Positions 32,938-44,842 are shown, numbered from the stretch's first letter. The stretch is DNA of 64,000 nt from Aeromicrobium sp. Root344 (GCF_001425755.1 NZ_LMDH01000001.1:365112-429111), one strand, 5' to 3'. The notes: a model not told the origin generated them from the sequence alone. Numbers and translations: made by a program.

Positions 32938-34388
32938 GCCTTCGACGCCGAAGGCTTGTTGTCATTGCGGGCATCGATCACAACGATGGCAGGATTGTCA
33001 GTCAATTTCAGTTCCTTCAGCACTCGCTGGACCTTGGCTTCATCCGACTTCGTGTAGCAGATGATGACCTTGAGCGACTGACTCGTCTTGTTCGCCTTTT
33101 CGTAGATCTCGACCTGCTTCTCGAGATTTCGCTTGAGAGCCGAATTGCTTGCGAGCTTGAATTCGATGAGCGACTTGTCGCCGGCACCGAAACTCACTTT
33201 GAAGTCGACGGGGCCTCGGCCATTGTTCGGTTCTCGGTTGACATCGAAGTCGGTGCTGCACCACATGACACCGAAGAAAAGTTGGACCTCGTCCTCACGC
33301 GAGAACGGCTTGCCGTTGCGATTGATCAGCTTGTAGCCGTCTTGATTCTCGACGTAATCCTTGAACAGGCCGACTCGAGCCCTCGCCTCATCGAGGCTTG
33401 ACCACGGCTTCTCATAGAAGTCGGACTTGGCTTCGAGGTCGGCTACTACCCGCTTCAGCTGTTCAACTAGAACGGCGCGGGTATCTTCAACCTTCTCGGC
33501 ACTGACCGCGACAGCGCTCTCCCCCGAGTCTTCCTTCTCCTTGATGTAGTAATCAATCAAGTCGGGAAACGCCATGATCGTCCTTCGGGCGGCCTCCGCT
33601 CGTTCCTTCGCGGTCGGTTTCTTGCCAAGTTGCTTCCTGAAGTAGTTGTCGATCTGTGCGCGCAGCTCACCGTCGGGGATTGCTTCCGGAAGTTTCTCGA
33701 ATCCCTTGATCATGTCCGAGTGGCTGATCCAGGTGTCATCTCTAGTCAGGATGTCCGCTGGCGTCAGAATCAGGAAGTCGTCGTTGAGCTTCGGTAGCAG
33801 GTACTTGCGGGTTTCCCATGTCTCAGTGTCGTAGTTGAACCGTGCCCGAGTGACAGCAAAAGTCTCCGTCTGATCCTCTGACAAGCGGGTTCGCGCGAAC
33901 TCTTGGGTGTACTCCAGAAGGAACTCTTTGATGAGGTTCGTAGTGAAATCGCTGATGTTATCTCGGCCGACGCCCGGCTTTATAAGCGCGAGCTTCTCCA
34001 AGTGGCTGCTCGACGTGATGCTCTCAGATCCGAAGTTGCCCAACACGTGGCCGAGGGAGTCGTGTAGCGACTTGGCGAACACCGGGCCTAGCCCACTTCC
34101 GCCATTGCCTAGCAACGTGAAGCCGAACCAGTTCTGTTTCACCTCCTTAAAACGGTAGAGGCTGTTGATCAGATTGGGATCGAGTTGGATGTCAGCCTTG
34201 CTACGCAGAAATTTGAGGTATCGAAGAATCTCGGCGTGTAGTTCCTGGTACTCCGGCTTCTCGCTATTGAAGAGGAGGAACGGGTCCACGAACAGCGGGA
34301 GGTCGGAGACGATGCTCAGGTCGAACGCGCCGTACTCCTCCAAAACCTCCTCGGACACCCCGAAATGCTGGGAGAAGTACAGATCCAC
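32934..34388 (-). CDS. Uncharacterised PD-(D/E)XK nuclease-like protein
   Basis: The 484-residue protein starts at GTG with GGGGGAG upstream. Residues 360-460 look like a PD-(D/E)XK nuclease: REDEVQLFF (364-372), the metal-binding Asp in GPVDFKV (D395) and LIEFKLAS with Glu409-x-Lys411, followed by a helix with QVEIYEKA. The N-terminal 350 residues are helical, with DLPLFVDPFLLF (29-40), and have no family that I recognise. The gene begins 2 bp after the SprT-like stop and overlaps DUF5677, so it is firmly inside the restriction operon. A nuclease effector is the likely role. Confidence 0.65.
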   Translation of the reverse strand: MDLYFSQHFGVSEEVLEEYGAFDLSIVSDLPLFVDPFLLFNSEKPEYQELHAEILRYLKFLRSKADIQLDPNLINSLYRFKEVKQNWFGFTLLGNGGSGLGPVFAKSLHDSLGHVLGNFGSESITSSSHLEKLALIKPGVGRDNISDFTTNLIKEFLLEYTQEFARTRLSEDQTETFAVTRARFNYDTETWETRKYLLPKLNDDFLILTPADILTRDDTWISHSDMIKGFEKLPEAIPDGELRAQIDNYFRKQLGKKPTAKERAEAARRTIMAFPDLIDYYIKEKEDSGESAVAVSAEKVEDTRAVLVEQLKRVVADLEAKSDFYEKPWSSLDEARARVGLFKDYVENQDGYKLINRNGKPFSREDEVQLFFGVMWCSTDFDVNREPNNGRGPVDFKVSFGAGDKSLIEFKLASNSALKRNLEKQVEIYEKANKTSQSLKVIICYTKSDEAKVQRVLKELKLTDNPAIVVIDARNDNKPSASKA

Positions 34389-34390
34389 AA

Positions 34391-35128
34391 CTACTCCCCC
34401 GCCCCATCCGTCCAGAACTCGTGGGCCAGCGGCGCACCGTTAAGTTGATCTCGCCGACTCCGCCAGTTCGGCAGATACCCATCCATCAACTTGGTGAAGC
34501 GCTCCCCGTGATTGCGCTCCAGGTGGTGTGTCATCTCGTGGACGACGATGTACTCCAAGGATTCGGGGTGCTTTTTCGCCAGCTCAGCGTTGAACCAGAT
34601 GTGCCCGGTTTCGCGGTTGCACGAACCCCACTTGGTCTTCATGCGACGAATACTCCACCGGGGCACCGACACATCGAGGATGGGTTCCCACTTGGCGATG
34701 AGATCAGGAATGACCTGACGGAGCTGGCTGCGATACCAGTGGTCCAGCAGTTCGCGACGGCGCTCAGGCGACACGCCCTCGGGCGCATATAGAAGTAGCT
34801 TGTCGCCGTCAACCTCAAGATGGGCGCGGCCTGGTCGTTCGATGACCTTGAGACGAAGACGATTACCCCATACGTAGTGGGATTCCCCCGTGATCATTTC
34901 TCGCTCGGACTGACGTTCAGCCGCTTGCATTTGGGCCCGTTGGCGTTTGATCCAAGGCAATCGCTGAATCACAGCGAGACGCACGTTGTCGTCGTCGAGC
35001 TGCGTCGGTGCAGCGACACGCACTCGACCCATGGGCGGGTAGACACCGATGTGCAGGTTCTTGATGTCTTTGTAGATGACGTCGATGTCGATGCCACGGA
35101 TCGTCATGTAGGCACTAGCGGTACTCAT
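34391..35128 (-). CDS. YgjP/SprT-like zinc metallopeptidase (M48-type)
   Basis: The 245-residue protein has the zincin motif HEMTHHLERNH (HExxH plus a third His) and the YgjP block KWGSCNRETGHIWFNAEL. Members of this family are repeatedly found with type I restriction genes, although their function there is unclear; processing or turnover of HsdR has been suggested as a general idea and is inference here. It overlaps hsdR by 14 bp. A second, core-genome member of this family lies at 60318-60818. Confidence 0.85.
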   Translation of the reverse strand: MSTASAYMTIRGIDIDVIYKDIKNLHIGVYPPMGRVRVAAPTQLDDDNVRLAVIQRLPWIKRQRAQMQAAERQSEREMITGESHYVWGNRLRLKVIERPGRAHLEVDGDKLLLYAPEGVSPERRRELLDHWYRSQLRQVIPDLIAKWEPILDVSVPRWSIRRMKTKWGSCNRETGHIWFNAELAKKHPESLEYIVVHEMTHHLERNHGERFTKLMDGYLPNWRSRRDQLNGAPLAHEFWTDGAGE

Positions 35129-38100
35129 GGCGCGCCTTCACGAGTTCAAACAGATCATCGAGCCGGTCGAAGTCATCCGGCAATGTCGATTTGATGGCGT
35201 TCTTGACCTTGCGCTCCTTGATCCGGTTCCCGATCCACGAGTCCGGCTTCGTGTGGCGAACGATGGTGTCGACTTCAATAGCGAAGCCATCGTCGGGATG
35301 GAAGAAGTCAATGAGGGCCTTCTTCGCACCGTTGTCAGCCCACTCGGGGTATTGGGTGTCGGACTCCTTGGCACCAAGCTTGCGAGCGGCCTCGATCAGT
35401 TGCGCGAGGTATGCCTTGTAGTCGAGAGAACCCTTGCGACGCTGCTCGATTAGCGCGTCGAGGAGTTCCGACATCTTGTCGTAGTACTTGGGATTCATCG
35501 CACGTTCGTCGATGATCACCTTGCGCATGTTGTTGGTGATCGTCTCGGCGACGGCCTCCGGGTCCTTCTTGATTCCCTCCGGGAGCTTGTCGATCGCCCC
35601 GACGCCCATCTGAACGATGAGTTGAATTAGTCCCGTGTCTTCGAAGTCCGACAGCGTCTCCGAAGCGCCTGCCTGGATGTAGGTGTCTAGGAGGAACCGC
35701 ATCCCAGCCTCGTACTGCTTGAAGTCAACATCCTCGCCAGCACCGAGTTTCACTTCGTCACGAACTGCGACGTAGTGAGCGATCTCCTTCTTGATCGCTG
35801 CGGCTTCTGCGTCGGTATATCCGGCGGCGGCCATCTCGTTGGCCAAGTTCGCGAAGGAGCGAGTGACTCCCGAGACGGCCTTGTAGAGCTCCACCCGCTT
35901 GGGCTCGTTCGCCTTCAATTGCTCAGCATTGCCCTGTTCCTTAGCGCAGAAGTACTGCTGGTACTGAAGTGTGTTCTTAGGCGGCTCGACAGGCTCACAG
36001 ATGGCGCGGATGTTCTCCAGCGCATCCTCTAGATCTTCTTGGGCCTTGTCGATTCGGTTAGAGAGAAGACCTTCGATGTCATCCTTCTCGTAGCCGTCGA
36101 GAGCGCCGCCGGTGTAGTCGCCGATGGCAACCTCGAGCGAGTTGAAGAGGTCCTGGTAGTCGACGATGTAGCCGTAGTCTTTGTCGTCACCATCAAGGCG
36201 GTTGACCCGGCAAATGGCCTGAAACAGTCCGTGATCGCGCATCTTCTTATCGATGTAAAGGTACGTCGCCGAAGGTGCGTCGAAGCCAGTCAGGAGCTTG
36301 TCGACGACGATTAGGAGCCGCATCTGTCCAGGGTTCTTGATGAACTGCTCTTTCACCTCCTTTTCGAACTGCTCAACCTTGGTCATCGCGGAGTCTTCGG
36401 ACTCTCGGAAGTGGTCGGCCAACATCTTTCGGTAGATGTCGTACTGGCGAATCTTCTCGGTCTTTCCTTCGCCGGAGTCTTCCTTGGAGATGTCGCCGGC
36501 TTGCGGTTCGTAGCTGGTGACGATGGCGCACTTGCCTTTGAACCCGGCGTTGACGAACAGTTCGTAGAACTTGCATGCCTGATAAATGCTGGCGCCAACG
36601 AGCATGGCGTTGCCACGCCCATCCATGAGTCGGGGCTTGATCTCCATGTCGAGCAGGATGTCGTTGACGATCTGCTTTGCTCTCGGCTCAGAGCTAACGA
36701 CCTTTTGCATCGTGCCCCAGCGCTTCTTCAGCTCGGCCTTCGATAGATCGGTCATGCCCTTGGTCTTGACGTCGAACCACTTGTCGACCTGCTCCGGCGA
36801 TGACAGATTCTGGTCGATGTTGCGTGCCTCGTAACGTAAGTCGAGCACGACACCATCGGAAACGGCTTCATCGAACTTGTAGGTGTGGATGAACGAGCCG
36901 AATGTCTCGATGCTGGTGGTCTTGTCGGCCTTGAGCAGAGGCGTACCGGTGAAGCCGATGAACATGGCTCCAGGAAGGAGCTGCTTCATGGCTGTGTGCA
37001 TCTTGCCGGACTGCGTGCGGTGCGCCTCGTCGACGAACACGAACAGGTTCCCCTTGGCTGCAAAGTCCTTGGGAATTTTGGCGTTGAGATCTTTGATGAA
37101 GTCACTGCCGCCCGCGTCCCTCGACGCATCGTCGTCGACGCCGCGGAACTTGTGAACCAAGGACCCAATGAGCCATTCCTGGCTCTTGTTCAGAGTGTCG
37201 AGCAGATCCGAGCCACTGCTGGTGCGGTAAATCTGTTCGTTGACGCCGTTGAAGACTTTCTCGATTTGCTCGTCGAGGTCGGTTCGGTCGGTAATCAGCA
37301 GGACCCTCGCATCGTCCTGATGCTCCCGAATCCATTTCGCCAGCCACACCATCGTCAGCGACTTACCCGACCCCTGGGTGTGCCAGATGATGCCGCCCTC
37401 ACGCTTGGCGATTCGCGCCTGCGCGGCCTTCACACCAAAGAACTGGTTGTGCCGGGCCGTCTTCTTGACACCCGAGTCGAAGACCATAAAGTCGTGAATG
37501 ATTTCGAGCAGCCGGTCCTTTGAGCACATCTGGCTCAGGCCTCGGTCGAGTGGGTCCTCGATCTCTGACGGCTCGCGCCATTCAAGCCAATACTTCTCGG
37601 GGGTGTCGATCACGCCGTAGCGCAAGCCCTCGACATCGTTGCCAGCCATTACCAGTTGAACGGTGGTGAAGAACGGGCGGATGAACTCAGTTTTCTGATT
37701 GCCGATCGTCTGCCGAATACCCTCGCTCGCCGCCACCATGGATCGCTTGAGTTCAAGCGTGACAAGGGCAATGCCGTTTACGTACAGGACGATGTCAGGA
37801 CGCTTGGTGTGATGTCCAAGAACCGTGACCTCTTCGACGATGACGAAGTGATTGGCGTCAGCGTTCGTCCAATCGATGAGCCAAACGGTCTCGGTGTGCT
37901 CACCCACTCCGGGCTTCACCTTCACGCCATATCTGAGCATGTCGTAGACGGCACGGTTGGCCGCGTAGAGGTCATGTCCGCCGCCAAGCGCAGCAGCTTT
38001 CGCGACCTGATCGCTCGCCTTGTTGATCAGGTTGTCGTCGTAGCCGCGCGCCTTCAGGTTCTGGGCGAGCAGGTCGACTTCGATGTTCGAGTTCCCGGCA

Positions 38101-38201
38101 CGCGTCTCCCAGTTGCCCTGGTAGTCGTACCCGAGGGCATCCTTGAACAACTTGACCACACGGTCCTGAGCCTTGCGCTCGATCTGCCCAACATCGCTCA
38201 T
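35115..38201 (-). CDS. hsdR: Type I restriction enzyme R subunit
   Basis: Start at the ATG at 38201 with GGAGG eight bases upstream, giving 1028 residues. The N-terminus is a PD-(D/E)XK nuclease domain (RPDIVLYVNG, LVTLELKRS near 130-155). A superfamily 2 translocase follows, with Walker A QGSGKSL (about 280), DEAH box FVDEAHRTQSG, TGTPL, and motif VI in QAICRVNRL. HsdR complexes with HsdM and HsdS to translocate and cut unmethylated DNA. The chain is full length and in frame. Coupling by overlap to both neighbours shows a single operon. Confidence 0.95.
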   Translation of the reverse strand: MSDVGQIERKAQDRVVKLFKDALGYDYQGNWETRAGNSNIEVDLLAQNLKARGYDDNLINKASDQVAKAAALGGGHDLYAANRAVYDMLRYGVKVKPGVGEHTETVWLIDWTNADANHFVIVEEVTVLGHHTKRPDIVLYVNGIALVTLELKRSMVAASEGIRQTIGNQKTEFIRPFFTTVQLVMAGNDVEGLRYGVIDTPEKYWLEWREPSEIEDPLDRGLSQMCSKDRLLEIIHDFMVFDSGVKKTARHNQFFGVKAAQARIAKREGGIIWHTQGSGKSLTMVWLAKWIREHQDDARVLLITDRTDLDEQIEKVFNGVNEQIYRTSSGSDLLDTLNKSQEWLIGSLVHKFRGVDDDASRDAGGSDFIKDLNAKIPKDFAAKGNLFVFVDEAHRTQSGKMHTAMKQLLPGAMFIGFTGTPLLKADKTTSIETFGSFIHTYKFDEAVSDGVVLDLRYEARNIDQNLSSPEQVDKWFDVKTKGMTDLSKAELKKRWGTMQKVVSSEPRAKQIVNDILLDMEIKPRLMDGRGNAMLVGASIYQACKFYELFVNAGFKGKCAIVTSYEPQAGDISKEDSGEGKTEKIRQYDIYRKMLADHFRESEDSAMTKVEQFEKEVKEQFIKNPGQMRLLIVVDKLLTGFDAPSATYLYIDKKMRDHGLFQAICRVNRLDGDDKDYGYIVDYQDLFNSLEVAIGDYTGGALDGYEKDDIEGLLSNRIDKAQEDLEDALENIRAICEPVEPPKNTLQYQQYFCAKEQGNAEQLKANEPKRVELYKAVSGVTRSFANLANEMAAAGYTDAEAAAIKKEIAHYVAVRDEVKLGAGEDVDFKQYEAGMRFLLDTYIQAGASETLSDFEDTGLIQLIVQMGVGAIDKLPEGIKKDPEAVAETITNNMRKVIIDERAMNPKYYDKMSELLDALIEQRRKGSLDYKAYLAQLIEAARKLGAKESDTQYPEWADNGAKKALIDFFHPDDGFAIEVDTIVRHTKPDSWIGNRIKERKVKNAIKSTLPDDFDRLDDLFELVKARHEYR

Positions 38202-38929
38202 GAGATTGCCTCCACGACTGAGCCATCGACCCAACGTGCGAGCACGCTCAGCGCGGCCAGATACTCCAAAGCTTCCTGCTCCGAGAGTTCCTGGTCAGCC
38301 TCGTGGCTGAGGGGGTTTCGGATGCCTGCAAAGACACCCTCGGCAAATGTCATCGCTCCACGTTGCACCGACTTGTAAGTATCGCTGGAGTCCACTGCCA
38401 TCCGGCGCAAGCGGGGCTTCCCTGCCGCAGGAGCGTCGAGGCTGAACGCCTGCTTGAAGAGATCGGTCTCGCTCACGTCCCGCCGACTGACCTTGTTCTG
38501 CGTTTCGGCGTTCAGCTTCTTGATTGCCCCCTCGACGGCTTCCCGATAGTGACCGGATTGCCAAAGGGACTTCGCGCCACTCCAGATCCAGTTGTGAAGT
38601 TCGGTAGCTGAGAGTTCCGGCGCGTTCTCGCCCAGGTTCTCCTTGACCTCTGTCTCGCGAATAAGTTCCTCGCGTGCCCGGATGGCAGCTTCGCGGTGAC
38701 GGGTCCATCTGTTGTTCTTCGAGTTCGTGATATCCGTGCGCCATTTGGGAATCACTCGATCGAAGATCTTCTCGACCAGCTGTGCCTGCTTAGTGACGTC
38801 TGCGTCCGATGCTGCGGTGTAGTTGGTCGCCGTGATCACGACCGCGCCACCATGCGATCCGCTTCCGTTGCGCATGACGGTCTGCTGGATGAACTTGTCC
38901 AGCTCCGCGATGGCCCACTCGGTGTTCAT
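38198..38929 (-). CDS. TIGR02391/Ymh-like HEPN protein inside the hsd operon
   Basis: This 243-residue protein has a TIGR02391-like C-terminal part (LHNWIWSGAKSLWQSGHYREAV, written here as its helix pair, about 111-132 overall). It also has GIRNPLSHE (202-210), in which R204-x4-H209 fits the HEPN ribonuclease motif. Such genes commonly accompany type I systems and are thought to act as a backup abortive-infection toxin. Overlaps of 4 bp with hsdS and hsdR place it in the same translation unit. Confidence 0.72.
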   Translation of the reverse strand: MNTEWAIAELDKFIQQTVMRNGSGSHGGAVVITATNYTAASDADVTKQAQLVEKIFDRVIPKWRTDITNSKNNRWTRHREAAIRAREELIRETEVKENLGENAPELSATELHNWIWSGAKSLWQSGHYREAVEGAIKKLNAETQNKVSRRDVSETDLFKQAFSLDAPAAGKPRLRRMAVDSSDTYKSVQRGAMTFAEGVFAGIRNPLSHEADQELSEQEALEYLAALSVLARWVDGSVVEAIS

Positions 38930-40187
38930 GACGCCACCTCGACAGGGAGCCGGGTACGGCCGGTGAGAAGCTGCTGCATCATGCCGGTCTTGATCGAGCG
39001 TGTCTTGGTGAGACGGACTCGAAGCACTTCAATCTCGCTCTCCGCGTTGCGAAGCGCTTCGGCGATCGCCCTTTGCTCCGCAACGCTTGCAAGTGGCAAC
39101 GTCACGCTAGAGATGTTCGACCGCGTGGTTGCGAGCACCTTGGTCCCCGCCGCGAGCCGAAGCAGCTGGTCACGGAAGGCCGGGATGAACTGCAAATAGG
39201 CTTTGAACCCATCCGCAAGGACCGTCTTATCGAAACGGGCCGCGATCGTGTGAAGACCAGGCACCGCACCTTCCGGTGGGACGGCGGTGATCTCCACCGA
39301 CTTTCCCACACCGTCGGGATCTTCCGACGCGTCTGCGAACACCAGGTCGCCTGTCCGAAGCCGCCCTGCGCGTCCGGTCAAGTTGGCCGCCACGCGAGGC
39401 ATGGGTTCATGAGCGGCATCGAGCGACACGGCGACGCGTGTGTGGATGTCGCCGTAGTGCAGGTATCGAAGCGGCGATGTCGTGTCGAGTTGAGCCCGGG
39501 ACAGTGCAACTGTCTTCACGTATGTGACGTGATCTCCCAGGCGGACGTCCGTCCACGGCTCGGTGAAGCCGGGGAGGCGGGTCTCACCAGTGAGTAGTGT
39601 CTGCATCATGCCTTGCTTGATGGCGACCTTCTTCCCGATAAGGCGTACCAGGCTCGCAATCAGGCTGTCGACGTCAGCCAGTGCGGCCGCAATCCGCTTC
39701 TGCTCGGGCACTGGTGGGACGACGGTCGAAAGCGAAGAGACGGTGGTGAGGTTCATGCCGGCCTTCGCCCCGGTGTCGGTCGAGCCTACGAAGCGCCTCT
39801 GCGGTTCCCAACTCGAGAGGTAGTACGCAACAAAGCGACTGTCGGCGAGTTTCGGGTCAAGGCGCACTCGTGCAATGTGCTGGTTGATATACGCAGGTGA
39901 CGGCACGCTTTCATCGACGTAACCGATGATGCCGATATCAGCCGTAATCGAGACGAGGAGGTCACCCGGCGCGAGTCGGGTTCGAGCCGCCTCCGCGTTC
40001 AGGGGGTCGATGCGAACGAATCGCGGGCTCGTTAGGTCGATGTGGATGTTGCTGCGATCGAGGTTGGTGATGCGGACGAACAAGCTCCCGTGATCCGAGT
40101 AGTACGAAGCCCATCCGCGCGATCCACTGGTAACCCTGCCGCCGAGTTCGGCCAGAGTCTTGATCGGCCACGGGGCCGCGAGACTCG

Positions 40188-40191
<4 letters not shown>
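38926..40191 (-). CDS. hsdS: Type I restriction enzyme S subunit
   Basis: The 421-residue specificity subunit has two target-recognition domains (about 8-180 and 210-395). Each is followed by the same helix ending: MMQTLLTGETRLPG near 196-209 and MMQQLLTGRTRLPV near 403-416. This repeat and the EQKRIAAALADVDS and EQRAIAEALRNAES spacers are typical. The target sequence cannot be read from it. It overlaps hsdM and the HEPN gene by 4 bp each. Confidence 0.93.
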
Positions 40192-42656
<2,465 letters not shown>

Positions 42657-42961
42657 ATACTTAGGGCCAATTTTACCACGGATTGCAGTCCTTTTCGGCG
42701 ATGTCGCTAGTCGTCTCGACGTCGATCGTGCGCGCAGGTCGTACCCGCCCCCGACGGTGCCTCATCCTCTCATTGTCTTGCCCTGCCATGGGCCGTTTGC
42801 CCTCGCCGCTCCAGATACACATCGCGCAACAACTAGTTGACACTTCAACTATATTGTGAGATAATCATTTCAGTTCCTATCTGAGGGATGCAACGCCCTG
42901 CCCGAGTCCAACGACTCTGTCAGCGCGTTTCACCCCTCACTCAAGATAGGAAGGCACCAAC
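42657..42961. other. Divergent regulatory gap between hsdM and a small gene
   Basis: This 305-bp gap has no convincing ORF. It contains the plus-strand promoter at 42837-42865 and must also hold the hsdM promoter, for which I see no clear consensus close to the start. Confidence 0.5.
42837..42865 (+). promoter_or_regulatory. Sigma-70-type promoter with overlapping palindrome
   Basis: TTGACA (42837-42842) and GATAAT (42860-42865) are separated by 17 bases, close to an ideal promoter for the gene at 42962. AGTTGACACTTCAACT (42835-42850), an inverted repeat AGTTGA/TCAACT, covers the -35 box, so a repressor probably competes with polymerase here. Confidence 0.65.
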
Positions 42962-43387
42962 ATGGACGAGCGCTCAGCGCCACAAGGGTCGAAGCTCGAC
43001 GAGCACATGATCGCGCTCGGGTTCGATCCGGAACGCGACCGCTTCGAATACATCGGAGCATTCACGCTGCCACAGGCGTGGCGCAGCCTGAGTGAGACGC
43101 GTCGAAGCGTCTCAGTCGCTCTCGTGATTCGAAACAGGTTCGATGAGGAGGGCGACCCGATCATCTCTGTTGTCCTGGACAAGGCTCAGGCGCTTCACAA
43201 GTACCTGGACGTCGAGTTCAATCATGCTGAACAGAAGAACTTCGAAGTACCCGATTGGTACTTCGAAGGCTGGGTCCTTGCCCCGCGCGCGGCCCGCGAC
43301 CAGCGGGTTCGCATCCACGTGAGCACCTTGTACGAAGAGTTCAATGAGGACGACATGTTCACCTGGCAGCTCTTCGATGCCGAGTAA
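42962..43387 (+). CDS. Hypothetical 141-residue protein
   Basis: ATG at 42962 follows AGGAAGG. The protein is soluble, acidic and Trp-rich at the end (PDWYFEGWVL, DDMFTWQLFDAE), with a strand/helix pattern FTLPQAWRSLSETRRSV and SVALVIRNRFDEEGDPIISVV. I do not recognise a family. It is transcribed divergently from hsdM behind a strong, palindrome-bearing promoter and is followed by its own terminator, so it is an independently regulated single gene, possibly an anti-restriction or control protein (guess). Confidence 0.55.
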   Translation: MDERSAPQGSKLDEHMIALGFDPERDRFEYIGAFTLPQAWRSLSETRRSVSVALVIRNRFDEEGDPIISVVLDKAQALHKYLDVEFNHAEQKNFEVPDWYFEGWVLAPRAARDQRVRIHVSTLYEEFNEDDMFTWQLFDAE

Positions 43388-43406
43388 GCACAGCCCGCAC
43401 CAGAAG

Positions 43407-43438
43407 TAGAGCCCAGCTCCTTCCGGTGACGGGCTCTA
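43407..43438. terminator. Hairpin terminator after the 141-residue gene
   Basis: TAGAGCCC and GGGCTCTA form an 8-bp stem with a 16-base loop followed by TTTCGTT on the plus strand. Confidence 0.65.
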
Positions 43439-43485
43439 TTTCGTTCATAACCCGACATACTCGACTGCAGCCAATTTGACGTCTG

Positions 43486-44340
43486 TTACTCGTCCACTGG
43501 CCTAAAGACGACGAACGAGATCTGCGACTGACCGATCGAGTTGCTCGCCACGTAGTACGCATGAGATCTGAAATCGCTGACAAAGCGGTGTGCCATCCGT
43601 ATCGACACCGGAACCGTGAATTGAATCTTGAGCACCGGCGCCTCGATGTTCCGAGCATCCTCGGGTGGCATGGGGATCCCCATCAGCTCGAGCCCGTATT
43701 CGTGCTCGGTCACACCCGACTCGCGATCGACCCTGACGATGTGATCGGACTGATCGATGTAGTCGACGTCGTTCACTTTGATGATCGGCTTGTCGAAGTC
43801 TCTGTTAGCCAATGGAACCTCAGCGATAAACGTCATCGCGAGGCCCTGCTCCTTGGTCGGATAACGAAGGAATGTCGTCTGCCTGGCGACTGGTCGGCCA
43901 GCGCCCGTGGAGTACAGGAGTTCGGCAGCAATTTCCTCCCACCCTCCCTTATCTGCCCAATCGCGGACAGTACGCTCCGCCGCGTGCATGAGTACCCCGG
44001 TGGACTTCAATCGGGCCTCGCACGAAACTTCTTCGATCAACAATGACCAGGCACCTGCTTGCTGACCTCGAGACGAGCTGACGGCTGCTCTTTGCAGCTC
44101 GCCTCGGAGTGTTTCGTAGGCGCGCTGAACGTCGCCGCGACCGAGCATTTCAGCAAGAATCGGCTGCTTACTCATCTTCGCTGGCGACAAGACTCCCTTC
44201 GTGCCGCGCAGCTTTTTGAGTGCTGCTGCCAGTTGCCTGATGTCACTATCGCCGCTCACTTTCTTAGGCTGCCATGCAACTTCCTCTCCTTTCACGACAT
44301 CGCGTCGCGTTCCTACATTCGATTCATGATCTCGCCACAA
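43486..44340 (-). CDS. Hypothetical protein
   Basis: The frame gives 284 residues from a TTG at 44340; an internal GTG about 15 codons later is a likely alternative. There are no membrane segments. A Lys-rich N-terminal region (LAAALKKLRGTKGVLSPAKM) precedes a beta-rich half with QFTVPVSIRMAHRFVSDF and ISFVVFRPVDE near the end. I know no matching family. It faces left, alone, and is divergent from the small genes starting at 44374. Confidence 0.5.
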   Translation of the reverse strand: MWRDHESNVGTRRDVVKGEEVAWQPKKVSGDSDIRQLAAALKKLRGTKGVLSPAKMSKQPILAEMLGRGDVQRAYETLRGELQRAAVSSSRGQQAGAWSLLIEEVSCEARLKSTGVLMHAAERTVRDWADKGGWEEIAAELLYSTGAGRPVARQTTFLRYPTKEQGLAMTFIAEVPLANRDFDKPIIKVNDVDYIDQSDHIVRVDRESGVTEHEYGLELMGIPMPPEDARNIEAPVLKIQFTVPVSIRMAHRFVSDFRSHAYYVASNSIGQSQISFVVFRPVDE

Positions 44341-44373
44341 CGACGAGAGACATCAGATGGAAGGAATCAGCTC

Positions 44374-44493
44374 ATGAACGAACTCGAGGGCTCCGCTCCC
44401 GACTCGATCGCGTACGTCGAGGTCGACACACCTTGGTTCAGCCGTGAGTGGCTTCTCGACCATCCTGATTTCCCGCTGAGCCCGAACGCCTAG
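44374..44493 (+). CDS. Small 39-residue protein
   Basis: ATG at 44374 has AAGGAA upstream. The peptide is acidic and ends WLLDHPDFPLSPNA, with a central DTPWFSREW. It is not recognised. It leads a series of small same-direction genes with tight spacing, all before the transfer operon. Confidence 0.45.
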   Translation: MNELEGSAPDSIAYVEVDTPWFSREWLLDHPDFPLSPNA

Positions 44494-44539
44494 GTCCGGC
44501 TCAACTCACCCGCTACAAGACCACAACCGGAGGAAGATC

Positions 44540-44842
44540 ATGAACGAACTTCAACGCTGGGCGGCAGGAACGTCCAGCATTGTGCCGAGTAAGGATGAGC
44601 GGCAGCACAACCGCGCCGTCGCCAACCTCGTGCGAGAGACCAAGTTCGCCGGCCTCAAGGTAGACGCTGAAGCGGCACTCACCGGCCGCATCATGGAGCG
44701 GGCGGTCGACATCGACCAGTACCGCAAGAGCCTGGCCGGGAACGACGAGACGCTGAACATGGTACTGACCCGCATCGAGCTCGGCTTCGTCGAGAAGGCC
44801 CAGCGGGTGCAGAAGAACTTCGGCTCGGAGTTCCCGCTGTGA
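44540..44842 (+). CDS. Hypothetical 100-residue protein of the small-gene operon
   Basis: Starts at ATG with GGAGG upstream. It is a soluble helical protein (NRAVANLVRETKFAGLKVDA, ETLNMVLTRIELGFVEKA) resembling small regulatory or accessory proteins of actinobacterial mobile elements, but no function is known to me. It overlaps the next gene by 4 bp. Confidence 0.55.
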   Translation: MNELQRWAAGTSSIVPSKDERQHNRAVANLVRETKFAGLKVDAEAALTGRIMERAVDIDQYRKSLAGNDETLNMVLTRIELGFVEKAQRVQKNFGSEFPL

